A stretch of DNA of 64,000 nucleotides from Saccharibacillus soli (GCA_002189105.1 NIOB01000004.1:248001-312000), one strand, 5' to 3'; positions 27,247-36,467 are shown, counted from the first letter of the stretch. Notes: generated by a model from the sequence alone, not told the origin. Numbers and translations: made by a program.

Positions 27247-28650
27247 ATGAACAAAAAAACGAAACGACTGCTGCATCATACGAATACGCTGGTGATTTCG
27301 CTGGTATCCATCGGCCTGTTCGTGCTGCTGACCCTTTTTCTAAACAAAGCTTCGGAATTCCAGGTCGATCTGACCGCGAACAAACAGTACACCCTGTCGG
27401 ATCAGACGAACACGGTACTGGGCAAGCTGCCGGACAAGATCAAGGTGGACGTGTTCACCAATCAGGATGGCGACGGGGAACTGGTCACGCGTGAAGTGAA
27501 AGACCTTGTGCAGGAATATGCGAAAAAAAGCAGCAAACTCGACGTGCACACCTACAGCCTGGTGCAGCAGCCGGAGCTGGCGCGTCAATATAACCTGTCT
27601 TCCAGCTCGATCGTCGTCACTTACGGCAAAAAATCGCAGACGATTCCGTTTCAGGAGATGTTTGGTTCGGGCGACAGCAGTTCCTACACATTCCTTGGCG
27701 AATCGAAGCTGACCAGTGCGCTGAACGCACTGATCTCGACGGAGAAACATAAAGCGTATGTCCTCGCCGGACATAACGAATTCCCGCTGTCGAATCTATC
27801 CCAGCTGACCGCAGGGTTGAAGGCAGATAACACGGAAGTCGCAGAACTTCAGCTGTATCAAGCGGGCAAGATTCCGGACGATGCGGATCTGCTGATGATC
27901 GTCGCACCTGAGAACGATCTGAGCGACAAGGAATTGAAGCTGATCGAGACGTACCTGGATGGCAAAGGCAAGCTGTTCCTGTCCCTCGGCTTTAATCCTG
28001 CGATGAAGACGGGCTGGAAAAACATCGATGCTCTGATGGCGAAATACGGTGTCGTTGATGAACATGCGATCGCCGTCGATCGGACGAACACGCAGCTGTA
28101 TGATCCGCTTACGGTCGTGCCAAGCTATGAATCCCACGCGATTACCGAGAAGCTTCGTGACAGCAAGATCTATCCCATGACCTATCTGTCCGTTGCGCTG
28201 ACTGCTGCGGAGAAGGCGCCGACGGGATTGACCGTCTCGCCGCTGCTGAGTACCTCTTCGGAAAGTTATGGAGAGACGGATCTGGACGGTCTGCTCAAGT
28301 CGAAGAGTGAATATGACAAAGCCGCCGACCTGGCCGGTCCACTCTATCTGGGCTATGCCGTAGACGATGCCAAGGGCAAACCCAAGGCCGTACTGCTGGG
28401 TACCTCGTATTTCCTGAGCGACGACCAGATTGCGGAGCAGGGCAACAAGGACTTTGCGCTGAACAGTATCAATTATCTGAGCGGCAATCAGAGCGATCTG
28501 ACCATTCGGGCACGTGAGCAGCAGCAGTACGAGACGGCTTATCTGACTGCACCGCAGGCTCGCTACATCCTGATCGGCACCATGATTGTCTTCCCGCTGG
28601 TCTTTGTATTGGCTGGTGTGCTGCTCTGGTGGAGACGGAGACGCGTATGA
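27247..28650 (+). CDS. GldG-like ABC-auxiliary protein
   Basis: The 467-residue protein is anchored by an N-terminal segment (~15-35) and a C-terminal one (~440-460, followed by WWRRRRRV). Between them is a large extracellular region with the Gldg/ABC_transp_aux pattern (YTLSDQT, VFTNQDGDGELVTREVKDLV, HKAYVLAGHNEFPL). In gliding-type ABC systems this protein works with the permease and ATPase. GGTGGAGG precedes the ATG. The last gene overlaps its stop by four bases. Predicted to face outward; the ligand is unknown. Confidence 0.85.
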   Translation: MNKKTKRLLHHTNTLVISLVSIGLFVLLTLFLNKASEFQVDLTANKQYTLSDQTNTVLGKLPDKIKVDVFTNQDGDGELVTREVKDLVQEYAKKSSKLDVHTYSLVQQPELARQYNLSSSSIVVTYGKKSQTIPFQEMFGSGDSSSYTFLGESKLTSALNALISTEKHKAYVLAGHNEFPLSNLSQLTAGLKADNTEVAELQLYQAGKIPDDADLLMIVAPENDLSDKELKLIETYLDGKGKLFLSLGFNPAMKTGWKNIDALMAKYGVVDEHAIAVDRTNTQLYDPLTVVPSYESHAITEKLRDSKIYPMTYLSVALTAAEKAPTGLTVSPLLSTSSESYGETDLDGLLKSKSEYDKAADLAGPLYLGYAVDDAKGKPKAVLLGTSYFLSDDQIAEQGNKDFALNSINYLSGNQSDLTIRAREQQQYETAYLTAPQARYILIGTMIVFPLVFVLAGVLLWWRRRRV

Positions 28651-29681
28651 AAAAATACATGCCAACCTTAATCCTGGTTCTTGTGTTCCTCGGCGGACTT
28701 GGTTATGCGTATTCGCAAAATTTCTTCCGCGCCGAAGAGAAGGCGCCCGCGGTGAAGCTCGTCGATCTGGATTCATCCAAGATCTCCGGGATTCGCATCG
28801 CCAACGGCCAACTGACCTATCAACTGGTGAAAAAGGGCGACGAATGGAGCTTCACCGATCCCGACCATTATCCGGTCAATCCGTACGCCATCGATTCCTT
28901 GCTGTCCACGCTAACTTCGGCGGAGCAGGGCGGCGTGGTCGAACAGGCGCCGAAGGATGCTGCCCGGTACGGCCTGGATGTCTCGAAGAAAGGGGTCACC
29001 GTGACCGAAGACAACGGTCAGGTGGTGACGTTAGCCATCGGGGATACCCTGCCGACCGGCAGCACGAACTATGTAAGACGGGATGATGGAGCCGTCGTGC
29101 AGTTGGATATGAACACAGCCAGCTCGCTGCTGCCCAACATCACCGAACTGGTGGATACCTCGCCATTTGAATGGAATGACGCCAATCTCAAGGAGCTGAC
29201 CTATAAGCGGGGTACCACAAGCTGGACGTTAAAAAACACATCCACGGACGCGGCTTCGCCTGCCTGGACGCTCAACGGCAAGTCGATCAAGGGCGCCGAT
29301 GCGACGACCGTATCCGGTTCGCTGAAGTACATCGCCAGCGACCGGCTGCCGCTCAAGGCTTCGACACTCGTTTCGCAAAAAGAAGACTTTACGCTGAAGG
29401 TAGTCACAAGCGAAAACGGCAAGGAAAAGACGCAGCTGTATCAGGGCAAAAAAGACCCAGACATTCAGAGTCTGGTCTGGGTCGTCCCTCAAGGCAAAGA
29501 ATGGGCCTTCGCCGTGAAACCGGAAGACCTCCAAGCCGCCGAAACGCCCAAACTCACATCAGACAGTCAAACTGAAGGGACGGGCGCTGGAGAAGAGGGC
29601 AGCAGTCCCGCCTCCGGAAGCGTTGGGGCGGAAGAAAGTTCCGGCGGAGCAGAAGCGGGAACAAAGACGGGCGGGGAATAA
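28647..29681 (+). CDS. DUF4340-type secreted or anchored protein
   Basis: The 344-residue protein has one N-terminal membrane segment (~5-23) and an extracellular region with repeating beta-rich motifs (ISGIRIANGQLTYQLVKKGDEW, YPVNPYAIDSLLSTLTS, LAIGDTLPTG) typical of DUF4340. Its last ~45 residues are Gly/Ser/Glu-rich and low in complexity. The ATG at 28647 overlaps the GldG stop (ATGA); a slightly longer frame from 28629 is not needed. It is the last gene of the operon, followed by a strong terminator. DUF4340 genes are regularly found behind gldG homologues, so it is likely a fourth subunit. Confidence 0.85.
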   Translation: MKKYMPTLILVLVFLGGLGYAYSQNFFRAEEKAPAVKLVDLDSSKISGIRIANGQLTYQLVKKGDEWSFTDPDHYPVNPYAIDSLLSTLTSAEQGGVVEQAPKDAARYGLDVSKKGVTVTEDNGQVVTLAIGDTLPTGSTNYVRRDDGAVVQLDMNTASSLLPNITELVDTSPFEWNDANLKELTYKRGTTSWTLKNTSTDAASPAWTLNGKSIKGADATTVSGSLKYIASDRLPLKASTLVSQKEDFTLKVVTSENGKEKTQLYQGKKDPDIQSLVWVVPQGKEWAFAVKPEDLQAAETPKLTSDSQTEGTGAGEEGSSPASGSVGAEESSGGAEAGTKTGGE

Positions 29682-29790
29682 AGGTTAAGGTAAAGGTGAC
29701 GAGGCAGGTATCAGGATCACCCGGACATCTGAGAGGCAGCCTTGAACCTGATGCTAACTCTAAACCCAGGCTTAAACCCAAACCCAAATC

Positions 29791-29830
29791 AAAAGCCCCG
29801 GTTCGCACACAATGCGAACTGGGGCTTTTC
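29791..29830. terminator. Bidirectional terminator ending the ABC operon
   Basis: A 17-bp perfect stem (29791-29807 with 29813-29829) begins AAAAGCCCC and ends GGGGCTTTT, with a 5-base loop. Confidence 0.87.
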
Positions 29831-29936
29831 TGGGCTAGACGGTGGTTCCCGCCCGAGATACTGGCATGACCCGGTTTTTGCTTTTTCGTTTCGCTCCCCT
29901 TGCGCTATGATGAGAGCAGAAAAGGGGGAGGAAGCC

Positions 29937-30677
29937 ATGAATGAGCTTGGCTTGTTGGCAGCGGGAATGGCGATTGTGTTCATCGCCAGTTTCGTCCAGA
30001 GCCTCACCAGCTTCGGGTTTGCCCTGATTGCGCTTCCGCTGCTGAGTCTGTTCCTGCCGCTGCATCAGGCCGTTCCGGTCATTGTGATCTTCAGCCTGTT
30101 CGTCTGCCTGACGGTGGTGATTCCGCAGCGGCGCGACATTGACGTGCGGCAGATCGGGCTGCTGATCCTATGCGGCATCGTGACCGCGCCGCTGGGCACG
30201 TATTTGCTCTTGGTCGTCGATGCTTCGACGCTCAAAGCCGTCACGGGCATCTTGATTGCACTGTTCGCCGCGCTGATGCTGCTCGGCCGCTCGCTCCCCA
30301 TCCGCAGCAGACGCCTCGCGTTTGTCACGGCGGGTTCCCTGAGCGGGCTGCTGAACGGCAGCATCTCGGTCAGCGGCCCGCCGCTGGCGCTCATCCTCTC
30401 CAATCAGGGGATGAGCAAGCAGGCGTTCCGCGCGAATCTGGCGCTGAACGGGGTGATTCTGAACGCAGTCAGCGTCGCGTCCTTTGCCGCAGGCGGGTTA
30501 TTGACCGGCGAGCTGGGCAGCCGGCTGCTGGGTGCGCTGCCCGCCATGCTGCTGGGCGCATGGCTGGGCGCACGGGCGGTCAGCCGCTTCGATGAGCGGC
30601 TGTTCAAGCAGATCTCGCTGTGGCTGATCCTGGTCTCCGGGATCTGGACAGCGCTCAGTGGGTTGGGCTGGGTGTAG
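29937..30677 (+). CDS. TSUP-family (TauE/SafE) membrane permease
   Basis: The 246-residue polytopic protein has about eight membrane segments and the TauE/SafE pattern in both halves (SLTSFGFALIALPLLSLFLPLHQAVPVIV near the start; GSLSGLLNGSISVSGPPLALIL, the second conserved block). The family exports sulfite, sulfoacetate or other small anions; the substrate here is open. The frame is open from 29742, across the terminator, but AAGGGGGAGG precedes the ATG at 29937. The second half of the gene is markedly GC-rich. An XRE-regulator remnant on the other strand abuts its stop codon. Confidence 0.87.
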   Translation: MNELGLLAAGMAIVFIASFVQSLTSFGFALIALPLLSLFLPLHQAVPVIVIFSLFVCLTVVIPQRRDIDVRQIGLLILCGIVTAPLGTYLLLVVDASTLKAVTGILIALFAALMLLGRSLPIRSRRLAFVTAGSLSGLLNGSISVSGPPLALILSNQGMSKQAFRANLALNGVILNAVSVASFAAGGLLTGELGSRLLGALPAMLLGAWLGARAVSRFDERLFKQISLWLILVSGIWTALSGLGWV

Positions 30678-30816
30678 CGGCAGCGATGCGCCGCGTTCCC
30701 ATTTTCCAACGGCCTGCGGGCTTAACGACAACTGCTGGGCGAGTCTGGCCTGGACTGGACTGGTACAGGTTTTTGGCTTTACGGGCTTCTGCGATTTTGA
30801 TCCCGATCTCATTGGG
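30678..30816 (-). pseudogene. Remnant of an XRE-family helix-turn-helix regulator, frameshifted and truncated
   Basis: Read on the minus strand, one frame gives PNEIGIKIAEARKAKNLYQ and a second continues with ARLAQQLSLSPQAVGKWERG and then ASLP. Joined, these form one XRE/HTH_3 domain of a type common in Paenibacillus (KIAEARKAKNL-SQ-QLA...SPQAVGKWERG). A frameshift near 30755 breaks the frame. The homology stops at ASLP, exactly where the TSUP gene ends. No intact reading frame covers it, so it is a decayed gene end or an old deletion junction. Confidence 0.72.
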
Positions 30817-30973
30817 GTTAACATGGGGATAGACTTTCTTGCCGTTGGGGTTTGTCAACGTACTCCCAGTAATCGGATTCGCTGGGGAATGGAAAGATAG
30901 AGGCGCAGCCGTCCGTGTTTTTCGGCAGCTATCGGTTGTTTTAGTCAAGATTCAGGCAAAGGAGCAGGCAGGA

Positions 30974-31546
30974 ATGACACAAATCACCAAACGTGCGCTG
31001 GCCGCGTCGCTCAAGAAGCTGCTGTCGCAGAAGACACTCGACAAGATCACCGTGATCGACATTGCCGAAGAGTGTGAAGTGAATCGGCAGACCTTCTATT
31101 ATCATTTCAAAGACATTTATGATCTGATTGATTGGATTTACACCCATGAAGCCGCACGTGCCCTGGATGGCAACAAGACCTCGGAGACGTGGCAGCAGGG
31201 TTTTTTGCGCATTTTTGAATACGTCTCGCAGAATAAGAGTTTCGTGCTGAATACCTACCATTCCGTCAACCGGGAGCACCTGGAGCGTTATCTGCATCAG
31301 GAGACGCAGGCGCTGCTGCTGGGTGTGATCGAGGAAAAAGCCGTTGGATTAAACGTTCGAGGCGACGACAAAGCGTTTATCGCGCACTTCTATAAATTCG
31401 CTTTTGTAGGCCTCGTGCTGGATTGGATCAAAAGTGGCATGCGTGAAGAACCGGAGCAGATTGTGGAGCGATTGAGCATCCTGATTCAGGGGGATTTTGC
31501 CGGGGCTTTACAGCGATTTGAAGCGGGACGTCATCCGATGAGCTGA
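30974..31546 (+). CDS. TetR-family regulator beside oleate hydratase
   Basis: The 190-residue regulator has a TetR helix-turn-helix (ALAASLKKLLSQKTLDKITV, then CEVNRQTFYYHFKDIYDLIDWIY). The C-terminal half (VSQNKSFVLNTYHSVNREHLERYL) resembles the DhaS-like TetR_C group. The frame is open from 30839 but the extension is poor; AGGCAGGA before the ATG at 30974 fixes the start. It is followed within three bases by a perfect 8-bp palindrome and then by the oleate hydratase gene. A fatty-acid-responsive control of that gene is likely but inferred. Confidence 0.85.
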   Translation: MTQITKRALAASLKKLLSQKTLDKITVIDIAEECEVNRQTFYYHFKDIYDLIDWIYTHEAARALDGNKTSETWQQGFLRIFEYVSQNKSFVLNTYHSVNREHLERYLHQETQALLLGVIEEKAVGLNVRGDDKAFIAHFYKFAFVGLVLDWIKSGMREEPEQIVERLSILIQGDFAGALQRFEAGRHPMS

Positions 31547-31548
31547 CT

Positions 31549-31576
31549 TTTAGACAATTCCCTCCTTGTGTCTAAA
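31549..31576 (+). promoter_or_regulatory. Palindromic operator candidate before oleate hydratase
   Basis: TTTAGACA (31549-31556) and TGTCTAAA (31569-31576) are a perfect inverted repeat with a 12-base spacer, 28 bases overall, typical of TetR sites. It starts three bases after the TetR stop codon and lies 107 bases before the hydratase start. A weak terminator role is possible because TTTT follows. Confidence 0.6.
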
Positions 31577-31682
31577 TTTTCGTCAGGCCTGCCGGATTGT
31601 CTATGTTCGCCTTTTTCGTAAGAGCCTATGCTGGGTTCAGAACCTCAAGGTCTTCCAAATTACGAATACGGAGGGAATGTCC

Positions 31683-33458
31683 ATGTATTACAGCAGCGGC
31701 AATTACGAAGCGTTCGCAAGACCGATGAAACCTGAAGGGGTAGACGGCAAATCGGCTTATCTGGTAGGCGCAGGGCTGGCTTCGCTGGCAGCAGCCTGCT
31801 TCCTGATCCGGGACGGGCAGATGAAAGGGCAGCGCATCCATATTCTCGAAGAACTGAATATTGCGGGCGGAGCGCTCGACGGCAGCAAGGAAGAGAACAA
31901 AGGATTCGTGATTCGCGGCGGCCGCGAGATGGAAGACCATTTTGAATGTCTATGGGATCTGTTCCACTCCATCCCTTCGCTGGAAGTCGAAGACGCGTCG
32001 GTACTGGACGAATTCTACTGGCTGAACAAGAAAGACCCGAATTATTCGCTGATGCGGGCCACGATAAATCAGGGCGAAGATGCTCATACCGACGGCAAGT
32101 TTGGACTGAGCGAAAAGGCCGCGATGGAGATCGTCAAGCTGTTCCTGACCCGGAATGAAGACCTCTATGATCGCAAGATTACGGATGTCTTTACACAGGA
32201 TTTCTTTGACTCCAACTTCTGGCTGTATTGGCGCACGATGTTTGCCTTTGAAGATTGGCATAGTGCCCTGGAGATGAAGCTGTACATCCAGCGGTTCATT
32301 CACCATATCGGCGGGCTGCCGGACTTCTCCGCGCTCAAGTTTACCAAATACAATCAGTTTGAGTCGTTGGTGCAGCCGATGATGAAATATCTCGAAGATC
32401 ATGATGTGCATTTTGTCTATGATACCCGGGTTACGAATGTGGTCTTTGAGCAGCGCGGCGAACGCAAAGTGGCGGCGAAGATTGAATGTGTACGCGGCGG
32501 TCAGCCAGAGTCCATTGATCTGACCGAAGATGATCTGGTATTTGTGACCAACGGAAGCTGTACGGAAAATGCCACGCTTGGCGATCACGCCCACGCGCCA
32601 GTGCTGAATACGCAGCCGGGAGGCGGCGGATGCTGGGAGCTGTGGCGAAACATCGCGGCGCAGGATGCTTCGTTTGGTCGGCCGGAGAAATTCTGCATGA
32701 ACATCGATGCCACCAAGTGGGAGTCCGCGACCATCACCACCCTCGATCATCGGATTCCGCCTTATATTGAAAAAATCTGCCAACGCGACCCGTTCAGCGG
32801 GAAGGTGGTCACCGGCGGCATCGTCAGCGTCAAGGATTCCAGTTGGATGCTCAGTTGGACGTTGAACCGTCAGCCGCATTTTAAAAGTCAGTCCAAGGAT
32901 CAATTGGTCGTCTGGTTCTATGCGCTGTTCACCGATGTGCCGGGCGATTATATCAAGAAGCCAATGCAGGACTGCACCGGCGAAGAGATTACGGCGGAAT
33001 GGCTGTATCATATGGGAGTTCCGGTCTCGGACATCCCGGAACTGGCTGCTCATGCCGCGAATTGTATTCCCTGCATGATGCCTTATATCACGGCGTTCTT
33101 CATGCCGCGTACTGCCGGAGATCGTCCGAAAGTCGTACCGGAGGGCTGTGTGAACTTCGCCTTCATCGGGCAGTTTGCGGACACGGAGCGGGATACCGTA
33201 TTTACGACTGAATATTCGGTTCGTACGGCGATGGAATCCGTGTATACGCTGCTGAACGTGGATCGCGGCGTGCCGGAAGTCTTCGCCTCCGAGTATGACA
33301 TTCGTACGCTGCTGGATTCGACATCGAAGATGATGGACGGCAAGAAACTGACGGATCTGAAGCAGCCGCTGCTGCTGAAGCTGGTCGAGCAGGGCGTGTT
33401 AAAGAAAGCTTCAGGCACAGTGGTTGAGGAACTGCTGGTGAAGTATGGAATTATCTAA
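31683..33458 (+). CDS. ohyA: Oleate hydratase (myosin-cross-reactive-antigen family)
   Basis: The 591-residue flavoprotein matches oleate hydratase along its length. It has the FAD-binding [34 protein letters not shown], the [17 protein letters not shown] block with a catalytic Glu, and later FITNGS-like and [20 protein letters not shown] segments. The enzyme adds water to the 9-10 double bond of oleic and similar acids, giving 10-hydroxy fatty acids; in Gram-positives it detoxifies host or environmental unsaturated fatty acids. GGAGG lies 8 bases before the ATG at 31683; an ATG six bases earlier is too close. A TetR gene and operator lie directly upstream. Confidence 0.94.
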   Translation: MYYSSGNYEAFARPMKPEGVDGKSAYLVGAGLASLAAACFLIRDGQMKGQRIHILEELNIAGGALDGSKEENKGFVIRGGREMEDHFECLWDLFHSIPSLEVEDASVLDEFYWLNKKDPNYSLMRATINQGEDAHTDGKFGLSEKAAMEIVKLFLTRNEDLYDRKITDVFTQDFFDSNFWLYWRTMFAFEDWHSALEMKLYIQRFIHHIGGLPDFSALKFTKYNQFESLVQPMMKYLEDHDVHFVYDTRVTNVVFEQRGERKVAAKIECVRGGQPESIDLTEDDLVFVTNGSCTENATLGDHAHAPVLNTQPGGGGCWELWRNIAAQDASFGRPEKFCMNIDATKWESATITTLDHRIPPYIEKICQRDPFSGKVVTGGIVSVKDSSWMLSWTLNRQPHFKSQSKDQLVVWFYALFTDVPGDYIKKPMQDCTGEEITAEWLYHMGVPVSDIPELAAHAANCIPCMMPYITAFFMPRTAGDRPKVVPEGCVNFAFIGQFADTERDTVFTTEYSVRTAMESVYTLLNVDRGVPEVFASEYDIRTLLDSTSKMMDGKKLTDLKQPLLLKLVEQGVLKKASGTVVEELLVKYGII

Positions 33459-33497
33459 GGGAAGCCCAACCTGATCGAATTACCTCAGAGCACAAAG

Positions 33498-33553
33498 AAG
33501 CATGGTCGTTTCTCACGGGAGGTTCTCCTGCGCAGAAGCGGCCATGCTTTTTG
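33498..33553 (+). terminator. Terminator after oleate hydratase
   Basis: AAGCATGGTCGTTTCT (33498-33513) pairs with AGAAGCGGCCATGCTT (33534-33549), two wobbles, then TTT. Confidence 0.75.
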
Positions 33554-33571
33554 ATTGGTCTGGATTGGTCT

Positions 33572-34408
33572 CTAGTTGTCTTTATCCGATCCCTTCACGC
33601 CCAAACGCATCCGATAGCTGAACAGCAGCTCTTTTTCTTCCCCGGCAAAAAAGGCTTCGACGGTACGGCTGAATTGTTCTGCGGCCTCCTGAACATCCTG
33701 GGCACCCAGCCTTATCGCCGCCTGGGTACCGCCCTGGCTGAGGGCAAGACCCAGATAACGATCAGCTCCAGCCTTCTCCCAGTTATGGAAGACGATCTCC
33801 CGTGTGTAGCGGAACTGCCGGGAATCCTGGATCTGACGAAGATGCTGATCCTTGGGCCACTTGTAGGCTTGTTGATCCTGCGGGGATAATTCTTGGGCAC
33901 GTCGTTCAGCGAGATCATACAGATTGGAATAAGCCGCTTCCATCTCCACACCGAGTACGGGCGGCCAGTCGCAGTCATAGGCGGCAAAGACGCCACCCGG
34001 ACGGAGCACGCGGGCGAATTCGGCTAAGGTCGGCTGCGGATTCATCCAGTGGAAGGATTGCGAGCAGGTGACCAGATCGATGGAGCCATTTTCCAGACCC
34101 AGATCGTCAGCGTATCCTTCACGAAACGTCAGGGAAGCCGGGCGGCCTGCGGCCTCCCATTTGCTCTCGGCCATGCTGCGCATATCCTTGCTGGGTTCGA
34201 TGCCGTAGATCTGCCGGGCACGATTCAGCCACAAAAAGGTGGACAGCCCTGTGCCGCAGCCCACGTCAGCAACCGTATCCGGCGTCCCTCCCAGGTACAT
34301 TTCCAGAATGTTCACGACTTCCTTGGGGGCAGACGGGCGATGGCGATCATACAGTTCGCCAAATCCGGCGAAACGATCCACATTATTTTTACGGATATGT
34401 TCCAGCAT
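33572..34408 (-). CDS. Class I SAM-dependent methyltransferase
   Basis: The 278-residue protein has the Rossmann SAM-binding motif I VADVGCGTGLSTF, the acidic strand-2 end (YGIEPS), motif II IDLVTCSQSFHWM and post-motif PGGVFAAYD. The pattern SQSFHWMN is common in trans-aconitate and UbiE-like (Methyltransf_11) methyltransferases acting on small molecules. The frame is open to 34441, but GAGGAGGA precedes the ATG at 34408. Monocistronic and divergent from the next gene. Substrate unknown. Confidence 0.82.
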   Translation of the reverse strand: MLEHIRKNNVDRFAGFGELYDRHRPSAPKEVVNILEMYLGGTPDTVADVGCGTGLSTFLWLNRARQIYGIEPSKDMRSMAESKWEAAGRPASLTFREGYADDLGLENGSIDLVTCSQSFHWMNPQPTLAEFARVLRPGGVFAAYDCDWPPVLGVEMEAAYSNLYDLAERRAQELSPQDQQAYKWPKDQHLRQIQDSRQFRYTREIVFHNWEKAGADRYLGLALSQGGTQAAIRLGAQDVQEAAEQFSRTVEAFFAGEEKELLFSYRMRLGVKGSDKDN

Positions 34409-34518
34409 CAGCAGTTCTCCTCCTCGGGGTGATGAATACATTTATCCTCTCATGATTCGATGGAAAAAGGAAATTCGTTAGCGACAGGGAATCTCTTGAT
34501 AAGGAGGGGATACAATCC

Positions 34519-35115
34519 ATGCTTATCATCATTCTGGCTGCGGCGGCTGCCCTATGGATATTTGGCATCGCTGCGGCAGCTCTGGGGAGCCGAATCCAAC
34601 ATCCTGCAGCAATTGCGGCGAATCTATTGTTGATGGGGATCGTCTTTGGGCTGGGCCGAGCTATGAATGTGGAGCCGGGACGTTCCTCGGGAAATGGAAA
34701 TCCGGCCATGCTGCTTCTTGTGCCACTTGTGGGATTGGGCGTTGTTCTGGTTGGACAGCTCTATGGACAGCCGCTGCTTCGCCGTGCCCGCCCACTGCTG
34801 CTGCTCACCCTGCTGTTGGGTCTGTTCGCCCATCAAGCGGCAGGATTTGAATTACAGAAGCTGCGTTATGAAGCACGCGGGATGCAGGTTGCGGCTTTTT
34901 TTGCAGCCCGGAGAGAGCCGGGAAGAATGGATCAGGATGCCGTAACGCCTACGCTGGATTCGATGAAGATCAACGGTCATCTGTTCCATCCCAATACGTA
35001 TCTGCTGTTCGTCGGTTGGGTGTGGATCACAGCTATTGCTCTGCTGCTGCTCAGATGGACAGTGCAGCGCAGAAGGCTCAGGCAGGAAGGCGACGATGAA
35101 GGAGTAGATCGTTAG
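34519..35115 (+). CDS. Hypothetical membrane protein, 198 residues
   Basis: Four hydrophobic segments are visible (~2-22, ~30-46, ~62-82 and ~90-106), then a ~50-residue polar loop with NGHLFHPNTYL, then a fifth segment (~160-178) and an Arg-rich, acidic C-tail. No family is recognised. AAGGAGGGG lies upstream of the ATG. The kinase-like gene starts 19 bases after its stop, so the two are probably cotranscribed. Confidence 0.65.
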   Translation: MLIIILAAAAALWIFGIAAAALGSRIQHPAAIAANLLLMGIVFGLGRAMNVEPGRSSGNGNPAMLLLVPLVGLGVVLVGQLYGQPLLRRARPLLLLTLLLGLFAHQAAGFELQKLRYEARGMQVAAFFAARREPGRMDQDAVTPTLDSMKINGHLFHPNTYLLFVGWVWITAIALLLLRWTVQRRRLRQEGDDEGVDR

Positions 35116-35134
35116 TGAAAGAGGAGGAGAGAAT

Positions 35135-35716
35135 ATGAGAAGTAATTCCACATCTGCCGATCTCGACATTCCGTACCGTCACCTGCACATCCTGGGGGCA
35201 TCCGGTTCGGGTGCAACTACGCTGGGGCAGGCTTTGGGCCAGCATCTGCCTCATGGGGTATTGGATGGCGACGATTATTTCTGGGCGCATAAATTTGATA
35301 AGATTCGTCCGCTCGAGGAACGGCAAAGCAAGCTTAAAGCCGAACTGGAGCGGCGGGAACGCTGGCTGTTAAGCGGAGCGGTCTGCGGCTGGGGAGATCT
35401 ATTCAAGTCGTATTTTGACTTTGTGATCTTCCTGTATGTGCCGCCTGAAGATCGTTTGTCCCGTCTGCGAGATCGGGAGATGCAGCGTTATGGAGCTGAC
35501 ATTCTTCCAGGCGGAACGATGTACGAGCAGTCGCAGGAATTTCTGGACTGGGCGGCTGGGTACGATCAGGCGGGCGAGGAGACTCGCAGTCTCAAGCTGC
35601 ATGAGCATTGGATGGCGGATCTGAGCTGTCCGATTCTGCGGATTGAGGGGATGCAGAGTACGGAGGAACGGGTGAGGATCGTACTGGAGGCGCTGCGCAG
35701 CCCCTCAAGCCTCTAA
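35135..35716 (+). CDS. P-loop kinase-like protein lacking the Walker A lysine
   Basis: The 193-residue protein has the nucleoside-monophosphate-kinase-like layout: a P-loop near the start (HLHILGASGSGATTLGQAL), DGDDYFW at the substrate site, and FVIFLYVPPEDRLSRLRDRE, the usual lid or arginine region. The P-loop reads GASGSGATT, so the invariant Lys is Ala27. Related Firmicute proteins with small residues here are known to me as unassigned AAA or kinase-like proteins; whether they hydrolyse ATP is unclear. GAGGAGG precedes the ATG. The gene is 19 bases behind a membrane-protein gene. Confidence 0.72.
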   Translation: MRSNSTSADLDIPYRHLHILGASGSGATTLGQALGQHLPHGVLDGDDYFWAHKFDKIRPLEERQSKLKAELERRERWLLSGAVCGWGDLFKSYFDFVIFLYVPPEDRLSRLRDREMQRYGADILPGGTMYEQSQEFLDWAAGYDQAGEETRSLKLHEHWMADLSCPILRIEGMQSTEERVRIVLEALRSPSSL

Positions 35717-35914
35717 TCTATCCATACATAATCCATCAGCTCAGGGATACCCGCGCGTCTTCCGCAGGATTGCTCGCCAATTGGAAGGATAAATATTCTC
35801 AGTCAAGGAAGAGAAATCCGGAAAATGATGAAACGACAAGCAGCCAAGCTGCGTTTAAGCGTTGTAGGAATGAAGAGTAGCAGTGCGCCAATCTTTTGAA
35901 AAAGAGAAAGGACG

Positions 35915-36328
35915 ATGTACATGTGGGTTCCGTACGAGCAGTGGCGCGGACACGCGGCTGATTTTCGGGTGCGCTATCGATTCTACACTCAACTTGAAGG
36001 AGGGCGAGCCACCGTTCCTCGTCAGGGGTATCGCGGGGACTTTGCCTATGCAGACGATCCGGGGGAAGAGGCGTTAAATCTCTATGCGATTCATCCCGAG
36101 TTCGAGGATTGCAGCGGTGAAGTGATCCTGGAAGATGGACAGTCGGTGCCTGCTGAAGGGACGGCAAGGATGTGGATTTTGGTCCCCTCGATGCGGCGCG
36201 ACGTCCATGTCCATCGAATCGCACCTGGGGTTCGCGGCTTTATCATGGAAGGGGCGCGAAGAGTCGGCGAAGTGGAAGTGCTGGAACAGATCGCCCTGTT
36301 GGAAAATGCAAAGCAGATTCGGGATTGA
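35915..36328 (+). CDS. Small protein resembling EF-Tu domain 3
   Basis: The 137-residue protein matches the beta-barrel C-terminal domain of EF-Tu in layout. The first strands and turn read YTQLEGGRATVPRQGYRGDF, similar to the EGGRHTPF-GYRPQF block of EF-Tu, and the end reads FIMEGARRVGEVEV, similar to FAIREGGRTVGAGVV. There is no GTPase domain. AAAGGACG precedes the ATG, and a second ATG two codons on is possible. Such stand-alone domains are annotated in Paenibacillus genomes but have no known function. The match is by pattern only. Confidence 0.65.
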   Translation: MYMWVPYEQWRGHAADFRVRYRFYTQLEGGRATVPRQGYRGDFAYADDPGEEALNLYAIHPEFEDCSGEVILEDGQSVPAEGTARMWILVPSMRRDVHVHRIAPGVRGFIMEGARRVGEVEVLEQIALLENAKQIRD

Positions 36329-36467
36329 ATACATCGCTTCAAATGGGTGAGTAGGTCCTCGGTTGCGCATGGAGGATGGCTGCCTACCTGCGCGAGCATC
36401 AGGAAGAGGCTTTTATCGTGGATGCGACTTGTTCATTCATTACATATGGGACGAGGAAGTGGGAAGA

